64,000 bases of DNA from Prinsepia uniflora (taxonomy: Eukaryota > Streptophyta > Magnoliopsida > Rosales > Rosaceae): the NCBI GenBank assembly GCA_032719365.1, contig CM064867.1, positions 58,654,601-58,718,600 on the forward strand, in the 5' to 3' direction. Both the position numbers and the translations under genes were made by a program. Below, piece after piece: positions 23,945 to 34,622 of this stretch; the stretch's first letter is position 1, and each line of letters starts with the position of its first letter. Below the pieces are notes generated by a model. That model did no database searches. It was given only the letters and a program-made list of their open reading frames with translations, and was not told the origin of the DNA.

Positions 23945-24200
23945 TTGGTTAGCGTGGTGCCCGGTTAGCCTCTTGTTCCAGTCCTGGCGGACTTTTGCTT
24001 CCTGACCTTGAGAGTAGCTTCCGGCCATTGAGTCTGTCTCATCCAACGTGTAATGGAACTCCTGCGGGTGAGCTTCGCCCTTTCGGGTTGCCTGACAATC
24101 CCTGCTGGTTGCCACCTGGCCTGAAGTTCTAACGGTGACTTGGAGGTCGCGTCAACTTGATTGGCGTGGTTCCAAAGCCATGTGGTCAAAATTTTCATAG

Positions 24201-24752
24201 ATGGGCCTAATTGGAACGACTCGGCATTCCTCTAGCAACTATCGAGCATCCCTATAGATCTTGGTTCCTAAGGGTCCAACATTGGATGGCTGGATGAGGA
24301 ATTTTCCGAAAGAGATAGGATTTACCCTGGATGGTTGCTTCCTTGGTTGGTGCTAAGAGGACCTTTCAGCGGCTACGTGAGCATTACGAGGCCGATCAGC
24401 CTAGTTGTGCTCGACCTGACCCTGGTCAGCTGGTTCTTTCCCTTGTTAACCTTTGCACTGGGACATCATCGCAATGGCAAGGATGCTCGCGTATTCCTCA
24501 GCCAGAAGTTGGTTCTTAGCATCAATTTTTGCATTATGGGCTTTCACTGCAACCACTTCGCGCATCAAGTCGTCCAATGTTTGCTGGTAGACATCGGGGA
24601 CGTGTCCCTTTGGATTCCCTTGAGGGAAGGGGTGTGGTTGAGCTTTCCTTCATCTCGTTCGTCTGATATGGTGTTGGGCACGATCCAGGACGGCTGATCT
24701 GGTGGATGCAAGCGTGGGGTGTTGTTTCAGTTTCCCACAGATGGGGCCAATA
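24201..24752 (-). other. Leader region of T1
   Basis: Between gag and the 5' LTR. It includes the putative primer-site region at 24731-24750. No convincing coding frame; plus-strand frames at 24331-24697 are shadows. Confidence 0.5.
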
Positions 24753-25347
24753 TGTTGATGCAAGAAATGGATCAACTTCAACTCATCTCACTGGGCTTCT
24801 TTGCTGCTCCTCTTGGGGTCGTGAGAACTGCACAGGAAGAGGGTAAGAGTAAAGGGACACCGATATGGTGACGGCCTAACAGTCTCTGATGCTTAAGTCA
24901 GTTTAAGTGGGAGAGTTACTGTAGCAATTTAGACAGCGTGAGAGCAAGATTGTCATTACCTTTTGGAGTGGGATGCCCCTGTATTTATAGTAGCATTGAA
25001 TGTGTTTGTTGGTGTTTGTCAATGTGGGATAAATTTTGTGGCCTTTAGGAGCTGACAGGTGTCCTGCAGTGGTCCTGGGCAACATTTATGACTTGTTAGT
25101 GGGTCCGGCCGACCAGATGTCCTCGGCCTAGAGAGATTCAGTCTGAGTTTGGCTCGCAAGGAGACCGACTAGTTTGTTAGGCCAATATGCGGGATGGCCA
25201 ATCAGATATGATCTTCGTGGATCGCCTTGACCTTGTTAGCATGATTTGGGGTTACCTGTGGGCTGGCTGGTCAGACATGGTTGGTTAGCTTTGAGCAAGG
25301 CAAGTCAATTTGGTCTTTAGTCAGACCTACTAGTTGAGGTATGAACA
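24753..25347 (-). repeat. 5' LTR of T1
   Basis: 595 bases, partner of 12206-12800. Inside it, the plus strand just left of 24753 reads TTTCCCACAGATGGGGCCAA; the minus strand is thus TTGGCCCCATCTGTGGGAAA, in the position of the primer-binding site. It resembles the TTGGCGCCGTCTGTGGGAA leader I recall from other plant Tat elements, but I cannot assign the tRNA with certainty. Confidence 0.9.
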
Positions 25348-25352
25348 AAAAG

Positions 25353-25658
25353 AAATATAACTTGTTTGAGAAAGCATTTGAGATTTCATGTTTCTGATGC
25401 ATGCATGCTTTTAATTGGAGGGTATAAATGTATTTTCCCGAAATGTTTTTGAAATTGCTTATTTTTTTCCATTCACGTTTTAATGGTTTTGATGTTGATT
25501 GCCGATGCGTGCTATAGTAGAGACTGAGGCATCACATGAAACTGCGTACTCTAGAAACCCTTTTTGGGTCACGATATTATCCCTAGTTTGACACGTGGTG
25601 TCAGACGGGAGCATGTCATCCCACATTAATTATGAGGGATTAGGGATGGGACCTGTCA
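25353..25658 (+). mobile_element. 3' LTR of G1, last part
   Basis: Sequence from AAATATAACTT to GGGACCTGTCA continues the LTR interrupted at 12205 and matches the end of the 5' LTR (6060-6193), including the GACACGTGGTGTCA and GGGAGCA.GTCATCCCAC words. It ends in TGTCA at 25658 and is followed by AAATG, the likely target duplication half in the Copia integrase fragment. Confidence 0.85.
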
Positions 25659-26050
25659 AAATGTCTATTCTTTCTTTTTGCTGCGCCAATTTGTTGTGGT
25701 CTATTGGCATGTGTGAACTTATGACGTATTCGAGAGTTTTTTAAATATTGAGAAAACTTTTTTGTGGTATATTCACCTCCATTATCTGTGCGTAGACAGG
25801 TAATCTTCTTTCCCACTTCTCCTTCAACTATATATTTGAACTCTTTAAATTTGGAGAATGTGTCATATTTTTCTTTCAAAAAGGAAACCCATACATACCT
25901 AGAATAATCATCATTGAAAGTCACCATGTACCATTTTCCACCAATCGTTGTTTGTTTGACTAGACCAAATACATCAGAGTGAATTAGCTCTAATGGTTCT
26001 TTTGACTTGAACTTTGACTCCTCGTATTTTCTACGTGACAAACACATCAC
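25659..26050 (-). pseudogene. Ty1/copia integrase fragment
   Basis: Minus-strand frame of about 130 residues. It reads KSKEPLELIHSDVFG (first catalytic Asp of the DDE core), YMVTFNDDYSRYVWVSFLK, LRTDNGGEYTT (second catalytic Asp) and RIRHKFTHANRPQQIGAAKR, the stretch just before the catalytic Glu (normally PQQNGVAERKNR). Here the expected E is K and N is I. The frame runs into G1's LTR at 25658, so G1 inserted into this integrase; the target duplication half AAATG is at 25659-25663. Upstream the zinc-binding part is also missing. This is the oldest recognisable host site of the left nest. Confidence 0.85.
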
Positions 26051-26486
26051 TTGTATTTTCTAAAATATAACAATCTGACTCGATCATTAAAACTCATTTC
26101 CAAAGTTCTATTAAATGATTACGTGGCGTTTCATTTTCTAATTATTACTAGTCTCACTAAAAGGAAATATGTCAATTTGCCCCTTTTTGTGCCAAAAACT
26201 TTGACAAGTGAAAGGAAATTAGGAAAAAAAAATTCCAAATTGGGCTCTCAGTGGAAAATTGAGGCTAATAATAGTTGGAAAATATGACCTACATATGCCA
26301 TATTAGCATTTAACAGAAGTTTGGATGGAAAGTTTAACTTTCGGGCCAAGTAGTTATGTTTTCTAAAGTGTTCGGGTGTGTTTGTCAAGTTTTAAAAGTC
26401 AAATATGGTTCGTGTTACAATGTGTATGCTACAAGGTAATAAAGCATAATTTGCTCCTTTTTATATTATGAACGTATATATATATA
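26051..26486. other. AT-rich intergenic DNA
   Basis: No coding or repeat signature recognised, apart from a short (TA)n at 26475-26486 where the pogo-like element is inserted. Confidence 0.5.
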
Positions 26487-27106
26487 CAGTTAAATCCCTA
26501 TTAATATCTTTGGAACCAAGTAACTCCATTAATTTAGCATGACACTAATAACTAGAAATGATCAAGAAGATGAAGTGGAAGATTATAGTTCTACTATGGA
26601 GCTTGTTTTGCGAAAACAAGCTTTCAAAGTGAGATATTAATTAATAACCTTGTGACTAAAGAATTCTATTAATTTAGCGATATATTAATTAATAGAAATT
26701 ATCAAGATAATAAAGTTGAAGATGATATTTCTACTATCGAGCCCATTATGCCAATAAACTTCCAAAGTGATGATAACATTGAATAATTTTTTGTTATAAT
26801 ATGAGAAAATCACATTAGAATTTCTTACCATGTTAAGAAAATTTAGAGAGATCCACAGTGCCATCCATGTCAAGAAGAAACAAATAGTGATTTAGTCCAA
26901 TTTTCATTAGTCCTAAAAGTTGAATTCTAAGTACCATTTATTAAGAAATTATTAATTTATATATTACATATGACTTATATATGTGAATTTTTTTATGAGA
27001 GATTATCTTATAAATTTAACGGATTATTAATCTGGCATGTTATTCCCAAGTTGGGACGACCAAAAATATTATTTAATTCGAGTATTAAATTATTGAGATT
27101 ATGTTG
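26487..27106. mobile_element. Degenerate pogo-like (Lemi/Emigrant type) DNA transposon remnant
   Basis: The left end reads CAGTTAAATCCCTATTAATAT followed by GGAACCAAG and ATTAATTTAGC. The right end, reverse complemented, reads CAACATAATCTCAATAATTT, then AATACTCGA and TTTTTGGTCGTCCCAACTTGG. Both resemble the plant Lemi1/Emigrant terminal pattern (CAGTAAAACCTCTATAAATTAATAC, then a GGTCCCAACTTGG block). Flanking TA on both sides fits the TA target preference of this group. Inside are two imperfect copies of an acidic, transposase-tail-like stretch (GAAGATGAAGTGGAAGAT). No intact transposase. Which end is left or right is uncertain. Confidence 0.6.
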
Positions 27107-27117
27107 TATATATGGAG

Positions 27118-27877
27118 TTTTTTTTTATCAAAGTATTATTATTCATTAAAAATGAGAAATATTACAAGAGAGGAATATAAAGTACAAAGACCTAAAATAA
27201 AAATATAAGAAAGATAAGGGATATTTTAGGTCTAAATACAGAAAATACAGAGAATAACACACAACAAGAAACCCTAAAGTAAAAACACATCTGTCAAGAG
27301 CAAACCACGCCATCAGCTTCGCAAGACCACAATCATCATAGTAGAGAACCTTGTAACTGGAAAAACTAAATACTCAAAAAGAAAATGGGGGTGGACTAGC
27401 CACCCGTGCAAATTGCACTCTCATAATCCAATCATACAGTGCATATTGCACTTTAGACACCATCCAACACCAAATTGTGCAAATCAAAGAAAAAGCACAC
27501 TTTGAGTCAAAGAGTGAAGGAAGGTGGTTGAGTACCAACAAAGGAGAGCCGCAGTCGATGTAAATTGAGGGACATCATCACGGAGGGAAAAACGGAGAAG
27601 TGGGAGATGGAGGTTGACACATCATGTTTGTGAATGGGGAAGAAGTGAGGATGAGAAGATGTAAACTTGGGATTTCAAAATTGGGCAGAAAGGAAAAAAA
27701 ATTGAGAAAATAAAAGAGGAGATTAGACATTTCAACCTCAAATCTGAGCAAAAAGCTCAAGCAAACACCCACTAAGGGGTGGAAAAGAGCCACCACTCTC
27801 AAAACTGGAGATTGGGGCTCGGCAAAAAAATTTCTGCTACTGGGAAAGAGGAGCGGCAGTGCTAGGTTTTTTTCCCT
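27118..27877 (-). mobile_element. 760-bp non-LTR retroposon with 11-bp target duplication
   Basis: TATATATGGAG occurs directly before (27107-27117) and after (27878-27888) the segment. It begins on the plus strand with nine T, that is, a 3' poly-A tail on the minus strand, preceded by TTTAATGAATAATAATACTTTGAT, a pattern common at plant LINE 3' ends. The 5' end (minus strand) starts AAGGGAAAAAAACCTAGC. There is no RT or endonuclease frame, so it is a short non-autonomous or internally deleted LINE-type copy. Confidence 0.75.
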
Positions 27878-27888
27878 TATATATGGAG

Positions 27889-28747
27889 CTATTCGCTAAA
27901 AGAATGATACTTCATTGATAAATAATAACTTAGAACTAAGCCCGAAAAGCTAGACGATGAATAAGGGTAAAACACCTTAAATGACTAAGTATAACAAATG
28001 TCAAATCTACTTGAAGAGCATACAACTAATTCAATGCGGAAGTCCATGGCACCTTCAAGCCAAGTAACACAACAATCCCGCTAAAGAGAATAAAGATTTG
28101 AAAATACTAAAAAAACAAATACTGCTTAGCAAGCCCCCAACCGAAAATCTCCGATCTTCGAATCCCAATCATTAGCGTCACCACTACATCCTCCAGGTTG
28201 AAAGAAGCGAATGCCACGCACTGGCACGGTGGATCCGACAAATCTGCCCAAACTAAATAATCATGATAGGTTCTCTAGCTAGACGATGAGAAATTTGATG
28301 ACTGAGAAGGACGAGACCAAACGGATAAGATCATCAGAGATGCTGCAAGCTGGGCCGGGAATTCAGGCAGAGGTAGAACAATATCTGTGGAGGGATTCAT
28401 AAAAATAATTAGCCCAAGATTTTATATTACATGATTATCAGTGTCATTATATTAATATTATTATGGGAAATTGTACGGTGCCGTTTATTGAAAAAAATTA
28501 TATGTACTTTCAATTTTTATTTAAATAATAAATTAATTTAGGCCATTAATTAAATTGAACTTATTTCTTTTTAATTATTGAATATATTTCAATATCAGAT
28601 CGTTGATTGGGTTATGTATAATCTTGTTTGTCGATTTCTTGTATTTTTGTAGCACAGACGAAGAACAATTGCTGCATGGTACCTCGCCGCATCGTACCTT
28701 GCCGCATCGTACCTATGACTAACGTTGTCCTTGGTTCACTCTTCAAA

Positions 28748-28789
<42 letters not shown>

Positions 28790-29495
28790 TTTTCCAATTC
28801 TATCTTCTTCATCAATTTTGTGAAGATCCATTAGCTAAGTGAGTGGATTACGAAGAAGAGTTCAACAATGATAATAATATTGATTCCAACTATTATGAAG
28901 GTAACTATGATAATCATGATGATGAATTTTTTTTTTTTCAATTGAAGAATTGGTTTAGTTATTGGGTAAAAAAAATTAAATCGTTTCACAGTGGTTAAAA
29001 TTATTAATGTCAATATTATTTTGGTTTATCGGTTTGAATGATTTATAGTAATCATGATCACTTTAGTTATTATTTTATTTGATTAATTTAGTAATATAAG
29101 AATATAAAAGTTTGGGTGCTCTGGTGTTCTGGTGTTTTTTTTTTCTGGTGAAATTGAACCCGTTTAATAGATTAATTTAATAATAAGAAATTAGGGTTTG
29201 TTTTCTTGTACGAATTTTTTTTCTGTCAACGTAACCTCGTTATAACGTGTGATTTATTTGTTATAACATATGGATTAATATATAACAACATATCTAATTA
29301 ATATTATAATTATGAAGTCTATATTGTTGATAATAATGCTATTCCATTAGTAGGTGTTATATATGCATGTTATCTTGAATAACGTGCATGTTTAATAGAA
29401 ATGTTAATAGCTATCAGTGTGCATTGTAACGTAATTTTGTTGTTGTCCGTAACTTAGAACGAGTATCATTATATTCTTGTTTGTATGACGTAACA
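27889..29495. other. AT-rich intergenic DNA with possible LINE trace and simple repeats
   Basis: 27889-27945 on the minus strand reads ...TTATTATTTATCAATGAAGTATCATTC, similar to the tail of the retroposon next to it, so an older LINE-type tail may lie here. A three-fold CCGCATCGTACCT repeat occurs near 28683-28715. No gene recognised. Confidence 0.4.
28745..28788. repeat. A-run followed by (AT)n microsatellite
   Basis: About a dozen A followed by some 32 bases of alternating TA. Simple sequence repeat only. Confidence 0.85.
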
Positions 29496-29528
29496 TTTAA
29501 TTACAGTGTTATAATAGTCAAGAATGAA

Positions 29529-29612
29529 AATATCGATATCGACGGATATATCGCTAGCCGAATTTACGGATATCTCGCCCCAAATATCGATATCGATATC
29601 GATATCGTTTAC
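29529..29612. repeat. Subterminal ATCGATATCG repeats of the hAT element
   Basis: AATATCGATATCGA..GGATATATCG, then CGGATATCTCG, then four consecutive ATCGAT steps. Self-complementary short words clustered within about 110 bases of the transposon end are where hAT transposases usually bind. The match to a known family is from pattern only. Confidence 0.6.
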
Positions 29613-29946
29613 GGTCAACAAAAATGACGGAAATTAGGTTCAAATGACGGAAATTTGGAATGAAATTTTGGGAAAAACTTAAGTACCCAATAATAGTTAT
29701 ATAGGACTAATAAAAACTATAAAATGACTTTGATATAATAAATATATGATGAATCATATGATAGAATATCGGTATGCCGATAACTAACAGTATAAAATCT
29801 TAAAGATAAACTTAAATTAAAACATAATTCTATTGATAATATTGCACACCAAATACTTTACACATTGAACTTCATAAAAAACAAGTAGAGTGTCCACCAC
29901 CTTGAAAATGAGATTGGTCTTCATCTAGCAAGACACAAAAGTTTTG

Positions 29947-30482
29947 CTAAGTGATGCTACTTGACCAAAAGGAAATGTATTGTTGGACATAGTATTCGTA
30001 TATCTTCTTTGAATGACCTATTTTTCCTCCATAGATAGGGTAGTTCGGATTTACCCAACTAACTTCTCCATAATCTTCATTGAGATGAGGATCTTCATAG
30101 CTTTCATAACCATGTGGCATTTGAGAGAGATGGCTGTCTAACTGGTGGTAACCATATGGACCGTAAACATATGGATCATTTGAGTAGTTACTAGGATCGG
30201 TGCCTAAATTTATTGACTCAAAACTAATTGCCAAGGAATCCTCAGAATATGGGTTTCCATAACCTTCATATATGTTGCGTGTCCGAGTGTAATCTTTCTC
30301 AACACCACCGATTTCTACTCCTCCTTCTTTACAGCCATGATCATAATCTTGGGTGACATGAGTGAAATCCGTCTCTCCAGTAAATGGGCTCAAGGGTGCA
30401 TATGTTTCGGTTACATGTTCATTTCCCCCGTCATCATCCCCTCCGTCATCCATATCTTCATCGTTTGTCTCAACATCATATT

Positions 30483-30513
<31 letters not shown>

Positions 30514-30615
30514 TGGAGATTTATTTTGATGATATCTCTTACTAGTAGCATCAGCTCGCAAGTCACGTCTAGCGGTAGAACCAAGTATTGATCTCTCCCA
30601 TGAAGACATCTCCCG
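29947..30615 (-). pseudogene. hAT transposase, C-terminal tail exon part
   Basis: A minus-strand frame continues the exon interrupted by the solo LTR: EMSSWERSILGSTARRDLRA, then a run of nine Asp, an acidic stretch (DDGGDDDGGNEHV) and a Tyr/Gly/Pro-rich tail (YGPYGYHQLDSH, YEDPHLNEDYGEVSW), ending in a stop at 29947. Such an acidic, Tyr-rich tail after the dimerisation domain is typical of plant hAT proteins with a BED finger and DUF659. The 30611-30615 bases TCCCG are the left target duplication of the LTR. Confidence 0.75.
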
Positions 30616-33600
30616 TGTAACAACCCGTCCCGAATTAGCGAGATTAATTAAGGATTAATGAAGGATTACCAAGATTAATCGGGGATTAGATGAAGATTAA
30701 CAGACGTTCAAGCCGAAATGACGATTTTGCCTCTAGAATGGGCAAAACATTGACTTTTCGTTCGGAAGGTCAAATGGACTTTGACCGATGACTGTGAAGT
30801 AGTTTGGGACGTCACGAGTTCATAGACAGGTGGCACGCTCGATTCCGACATCCGAGGAAGAAGTTGTGACGATCGGAAGTCCAAGGGCATTTTGGTAATT
30901 TGGGCGAAAGGGGGCTAATAGTTGACTTTTGACCCGAGAGGTCCGATGGCAGAAGGCCGAGGACCGTAACGTAGATCAACGACGATACGAATCAGTAGAC
31001 AGGCGGCACGTCGAATTCGGAAGTTCGACGGCGAAGTTGCGGTTCACGGAAGTTCGAGTGCACTATTACACGTTTTACGAGACTATGACTATTTGGACTT
31101 TAGTGGGGCCCAGATATTTGTCCCAAGGCCAATGGATGAGTGACAAGTGTCACTCATCCACTGGACATCATTTTCCTTCATGCATACCCCATTCCTCGTT
31201 CATCGATCATTTTCCATTTTTCCAACCCAAAACCCGATCACCATATCCACCCCAAATCCAAACCCTTCAACCCTAAACCCATTTGTGAGAGGCAGAGAGT
31301 GAACTGAGGACAGAGTGGAGGTGGTGGCCGGCCCAGAGAGCACCCTCGTGGACGACGGTGGAGAAAACCGATCGAGGTAATCGGTTTTACCCAAATTTCA
31401 TCCATTTTCAATTTTCATTATTATGGGCGTTTTGGGTGTTGGTTTTGAGTTAATAAGGTTGCTAGGGAGTTTTTAAGAAAGTTTTGGGAGTGGTGAGACG
31501 TCGAGAAGCCCTGGGGAGAGTTTTGAAAATTCGGACCGTGAGAGGAAAATCGAACCAGACGGATTTAGGATGTTTTAGGGGTTTTAATTGATTAGTTTAG
31601 GTTCCTAGGACGATTATAGGAAGAATATGATCAATTACGATTGAAAACGGTGAAAACTGGACCGGGAATGGACCTGGACCGGTCACGCCGGTCCAAGTTG
31701 CAGGCGAACCGGACAGGACCGGTTCAGACCGATCGTCGCGAGGAGGAAGACGACACTGTTCACTGGCGCGTGGCTCCTACGCGCAGCCACTTCAGGCGGC
31801 GCATGCAGGCGCATGGGGGAGAATTTGGGGAAGGTTCCAACATGTCAAATCATCTATTCGATGTAATGAACATTTTGATACTGGTTTCGAGTCGATCGGA
31901 CATCGTCTCGATATAGTTTGGGATGTCCGAAGGTTTCGGTGCGCGTTTAAAATAGTTAAAAATCCCGGAAAATTAGGGGGCTTTAGTGAGGGGTTAATTA
32001 ACTAGTTAGTAACCCTCTAAAGTGATTTGGACAGGTTTGGGTACCCCGATGGTGACGGTTGACCTGGGAAGGCATACGGCGCTCATATTAAGGTAGCAGT
32101 GCGGACGGTCTGTGAGTGGACTTTATTTCTGAAATCGATGCATGCATAAATGTTTTATATATGTTTTAATATGTGTTTTGGGATGCCTTGATTGTAGTTT
32201 GGTGTGTGCTTACGTATGGGTACGTACTTCGAGGTTTTCTAACTTTATACGTGCTTATACGCGCTTACGCTTTCGGTTTTCATGAAATGGTTTTGAAAAG
32301 GTAAAACCGGGAGTGAGGCGCATTTAGATTTGGTTTGACTCGGGCATGAGACCCTATTTGATGACCCGTAGGTCAGAGTCGTGGTCGCGACGGGTGCTAT
32401 GTACACGGCGACGGACGACGTGACGTTCGCCTCCGGATTGAGATACGTTCCTTCCGGAGAGGTCACGATGCACGTCCCGTTATCGAGCAGCCAATGGAGG
32501 CTCGATTTCGGAGTGCTGACGGTTTAGAGAATCGATCGGCGACGTGTGCACCATGGTCTCGAGATGGTCGCGGCAGTGATATGTTCACGGCGACATACCA
32601 GGATTGAGAGCGGTTCTGGATTGATGGTTGCACACATCGCTATGATCGGGATTGTGACTAACCCTGAGATATCGGGCTTGATGCCCAGTTGATTTACGAG
32701 TCCAGGGTCGATGCCCAGTTATTGTGAAATCAAGCGGGAGGCCCTGTTGAGTCCTGTGTTCGGGCTGGAGGCCCATTTGCTTTGTGTTATCGGGCGTGAG
32801 TCCCGTTTTGATGGTTTTGTATACGAGTATGTATATACCCGCCATACGAGATTATTGATTGGTCTCCTCCAGCGTCGACCTGGAGAGTCACGATCCACAG
32901 ACCAGAATGGGTATCCCCATAGAGATCCCGTTCTAGGAGTGGAGGTTACTTATTATGTTGTGGTCCCGGACCAGATTCCGGAGGGATATGTGGCCTAGAT
33001 CCAGAGAGAGAGCTCGGACTAGATCCAGAGATTGAGCCTCCCAGATGGAGAATTCCTGGGAGAAGACTCGGAGTGAGACCCCGAGTAGTGTGCACACAAG
33101 TATAGAGATGACATCGTGACTATATCGGGGATGTGTGTCCTTAGGGGCTGTGTGCCCCGAGATTGGCATCTTCTCCGAAAGTGCCTAGGATAGGTTATAT
33201 ATGTATATATGTATATGTGTGTGTGATTTCACTGAGATGGCATTGGGCTGAGACCCTCGCGTATTGGTTTTGGGCTGAGACCCATATGAGATGGTTTTGG
33301 GACAAGTTCCCACGTGTCTTGGTTTAGGCGGAGGTCCCATGTGTTGTTTGACTGATTTCGGGCTAAGACCCAAATGGTTTGATAGTTCATGACGGTTTAT
33401 GGGAACCGGGCATGAACCCTAGAAATGGTTTTCGAATGCATGCATATATTTTTAATGAAAGGCATAAAGGTCTTTTTACGAAATGTTTTTATAAAATATT
33501 TGTTTTGTCCACTCACAGCTTTTATGTTTTGAATGCCCTTCAGGTTGATCGCGGATGCGGCTGTAGCAGAGATGAGACATCGCATTCCTCCTTCGGATCC

Positions 33601-33722
33601 TGGCGTACTCTGATAGCCCCGGTTGGGAAAAAGAAGAAAATATCCCTGGTCTGACACTTCGCGTCAGACGGGAGCAGGTACGTCCCACGCTAATCTTGAG
33701 GGATTTGGGGCGAGTCCTGTAA
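30616..33722 (+). mobile_element. Solo gypsy LTR inserted in the hAT transposase
   Basis: It starts TGTAACAACCCGTCCC and ends GAGTCCTGTAA (the usual CA end has become AA), flanked by a perfect TCCCG duplication (30611-30615, 33723-33727). Length 3107 bases. It is of the same family as 13463-16722, with matching order of motifs (palindrome at 31129-31164, GTAACCCTCTAAAGTGATTTGGACAGG, the GGGCTGAGACCC tracts), but clearly diverged. No coding region. Confidence 0.9.
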
Positions 33723-33727
33723 TCCCG

Positions 33728-34199
33728 CTCACTTCCCACTTCCTCACTCCCTACTTTTTCAGATAGCACTCTATCGGCATTAACACCGTGTTCACTAGCA
33801 AGATGGGCTACTCGAGGGTCAGGCCTTCCACTATCATCATCCAAGTGAGTTGGCATAATCCATTCTTGACGTGGATCAGCCTTATTACCTTCCACGTGTT
33901 GACCAACAATTTCCAAAAGGTCAATGTAGTCTTCTTCCACAACTTTACCTACTTCAGCTTCTTCATCTTTTAACTTGAGTTTCATGTTGTAATAACAGAA
34001 AACAAGTTGTTCTAACATTGAATATGCGAGACGATTTCTTTGCTTTGTATGAATTAAAGTAAATGTACTCCAATTTCTCTCATACGCCGAAGATGATGCA
34101 GTTTGTGATAATATACGAATTGTAATTTGTTGCAAGACTGGAGAAGCTTGGCCATATTGTTCCCACCACTCAGCTGTCAATATCAAGTTTAATGTAAGA
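33728..34199 (-). pseudogene. hAT transposase, dimerisation domain exon
   Basis: The minus-strand frame reads TAEWWEQYGQASPVLQQITIRILSQT, then SSSAYERNWSTFTLIHTKQRNRL and LVFCYYNMKL. This is the hAT C-terminal dimerisation domain (pattern AxRILSxTxSSSxxERNWSxFxxIHTKxRNRL). It continues acidic to ...VGSER, where the solo LTR entered. The frame on both sides of the LTR joins without shift when one duplication copy is discounted. Confidence 0.85.
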
Positions 34200-34261
34200 G
34201 ACATTATAAAGTGCTAATTCATACAATATCAAGTTAAATGCATGCATATACCTGGGGGCAT

Positions 34262-34543
34262 TTTTGTTCGTGATTGTACAACCATAGGTGAACGAAATGT
34301 TTTCCGACCATCTCTAAAGTTGAACAACTACATTAAGAATGGTGTTAATATCATGTGATAGATGTACAGATTCCAAAATATCAAGGTTCATATATGGTAA
34401 TGAACTTACGTCTATTCCAAAATTTTGTAAACCCAATTGGCCATTTGGATTCAGTTTGAGAAATACTTGTTGAACCGATTGGACGAGGTAGGAGTCATGC
34501 CCAACACCTACTTGATATTGATATCGGGGATTCAAGTAATAAG
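34262..34543 (-). pseudogene. hAT transposase, middle exons
   Basis: Exon near 34543-34410 reads AYYLNPRYQYQVGVGHDSYL, then VQSVQQVFLKLNPNGQLGLQ, and ends at a good donor (GTAAGT). A short further piece at about 34322-34262 reads DGRKTFRSPMVVQSRTKMPP. Both correspond to the region between DUF659 and the dimerisation domain in plant hAT proteins. Splice sites were inferred by eye. Confidence 0.6.
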
Positions 34544-34622
34544 CTGCAAATCATGAATGGAATTTTCTTAGTAAACAACAATAAAATAAAATATTAACAA
34601 GTTCAATAAGATGGAAATATAC

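Larger units (their letters stand above)
22246..24200 (-). pseudogene. T1 gag, broken, with duplicated zinc-knuckle segment
   Basis: The N-terminal part (minus strand from about 24115) carries a poly-proline tract, then LLRRIRALEAREEK (helical), then PLKIDLYTGKGDP.TFWNNYTSALVYWDAYEDEL, matching the retrotransposon gag core (KID.Y.G..DP..H...F...M). Frameshifts follow at 23640-23400. The C-terminal part holds CQYHKYNGHTLEEC (a C-x2-H-x4-H-x4-C knuckle, usual in Tat elements) followed by FENIVDQFLPRAQA. A 387-bp stretch with this knuckle is present twice in tandem. Gag would package the RNA; this copy cannot be translated in full. Confidence 0.75.
12206..25347 (-). mobile_element. T1: Tat-lineage Ty3/gypsy element, degenerate
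   Basis: Twin 595-bp LTRs (12206-12800 and 24753-25347) begin TGTTGATG and end TATGAACA, and the whole is flanked by a perfect target duplication AAAAG (12201-12205 and 25348-25352). Minus-strand coding order is gag, protease, RT. The RT wording (FTDLNKACPK.SFPLPKID, VDATAGHELLSFMD) is typical of the plant Tat lineage (Retand/Grande/Ogre relatives). RNase H and integrase are missing; a truncated LTR occupies that place. Between pol and the 3' LTR lie a plus-strand accessory gene and a 111-bp tandem array. Many stops and frameshifts show it is dead. A solo LTR (13463-16722) was inserted later. Confidence 0.85.

Noticed and set aside
29947..30609. Acidic, Tyr-rich 220-codon frame as a host gene
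   Set aside because: It joins in phase with the hAT dimerisation exon across the solo LTR, so it is the transposase tail.
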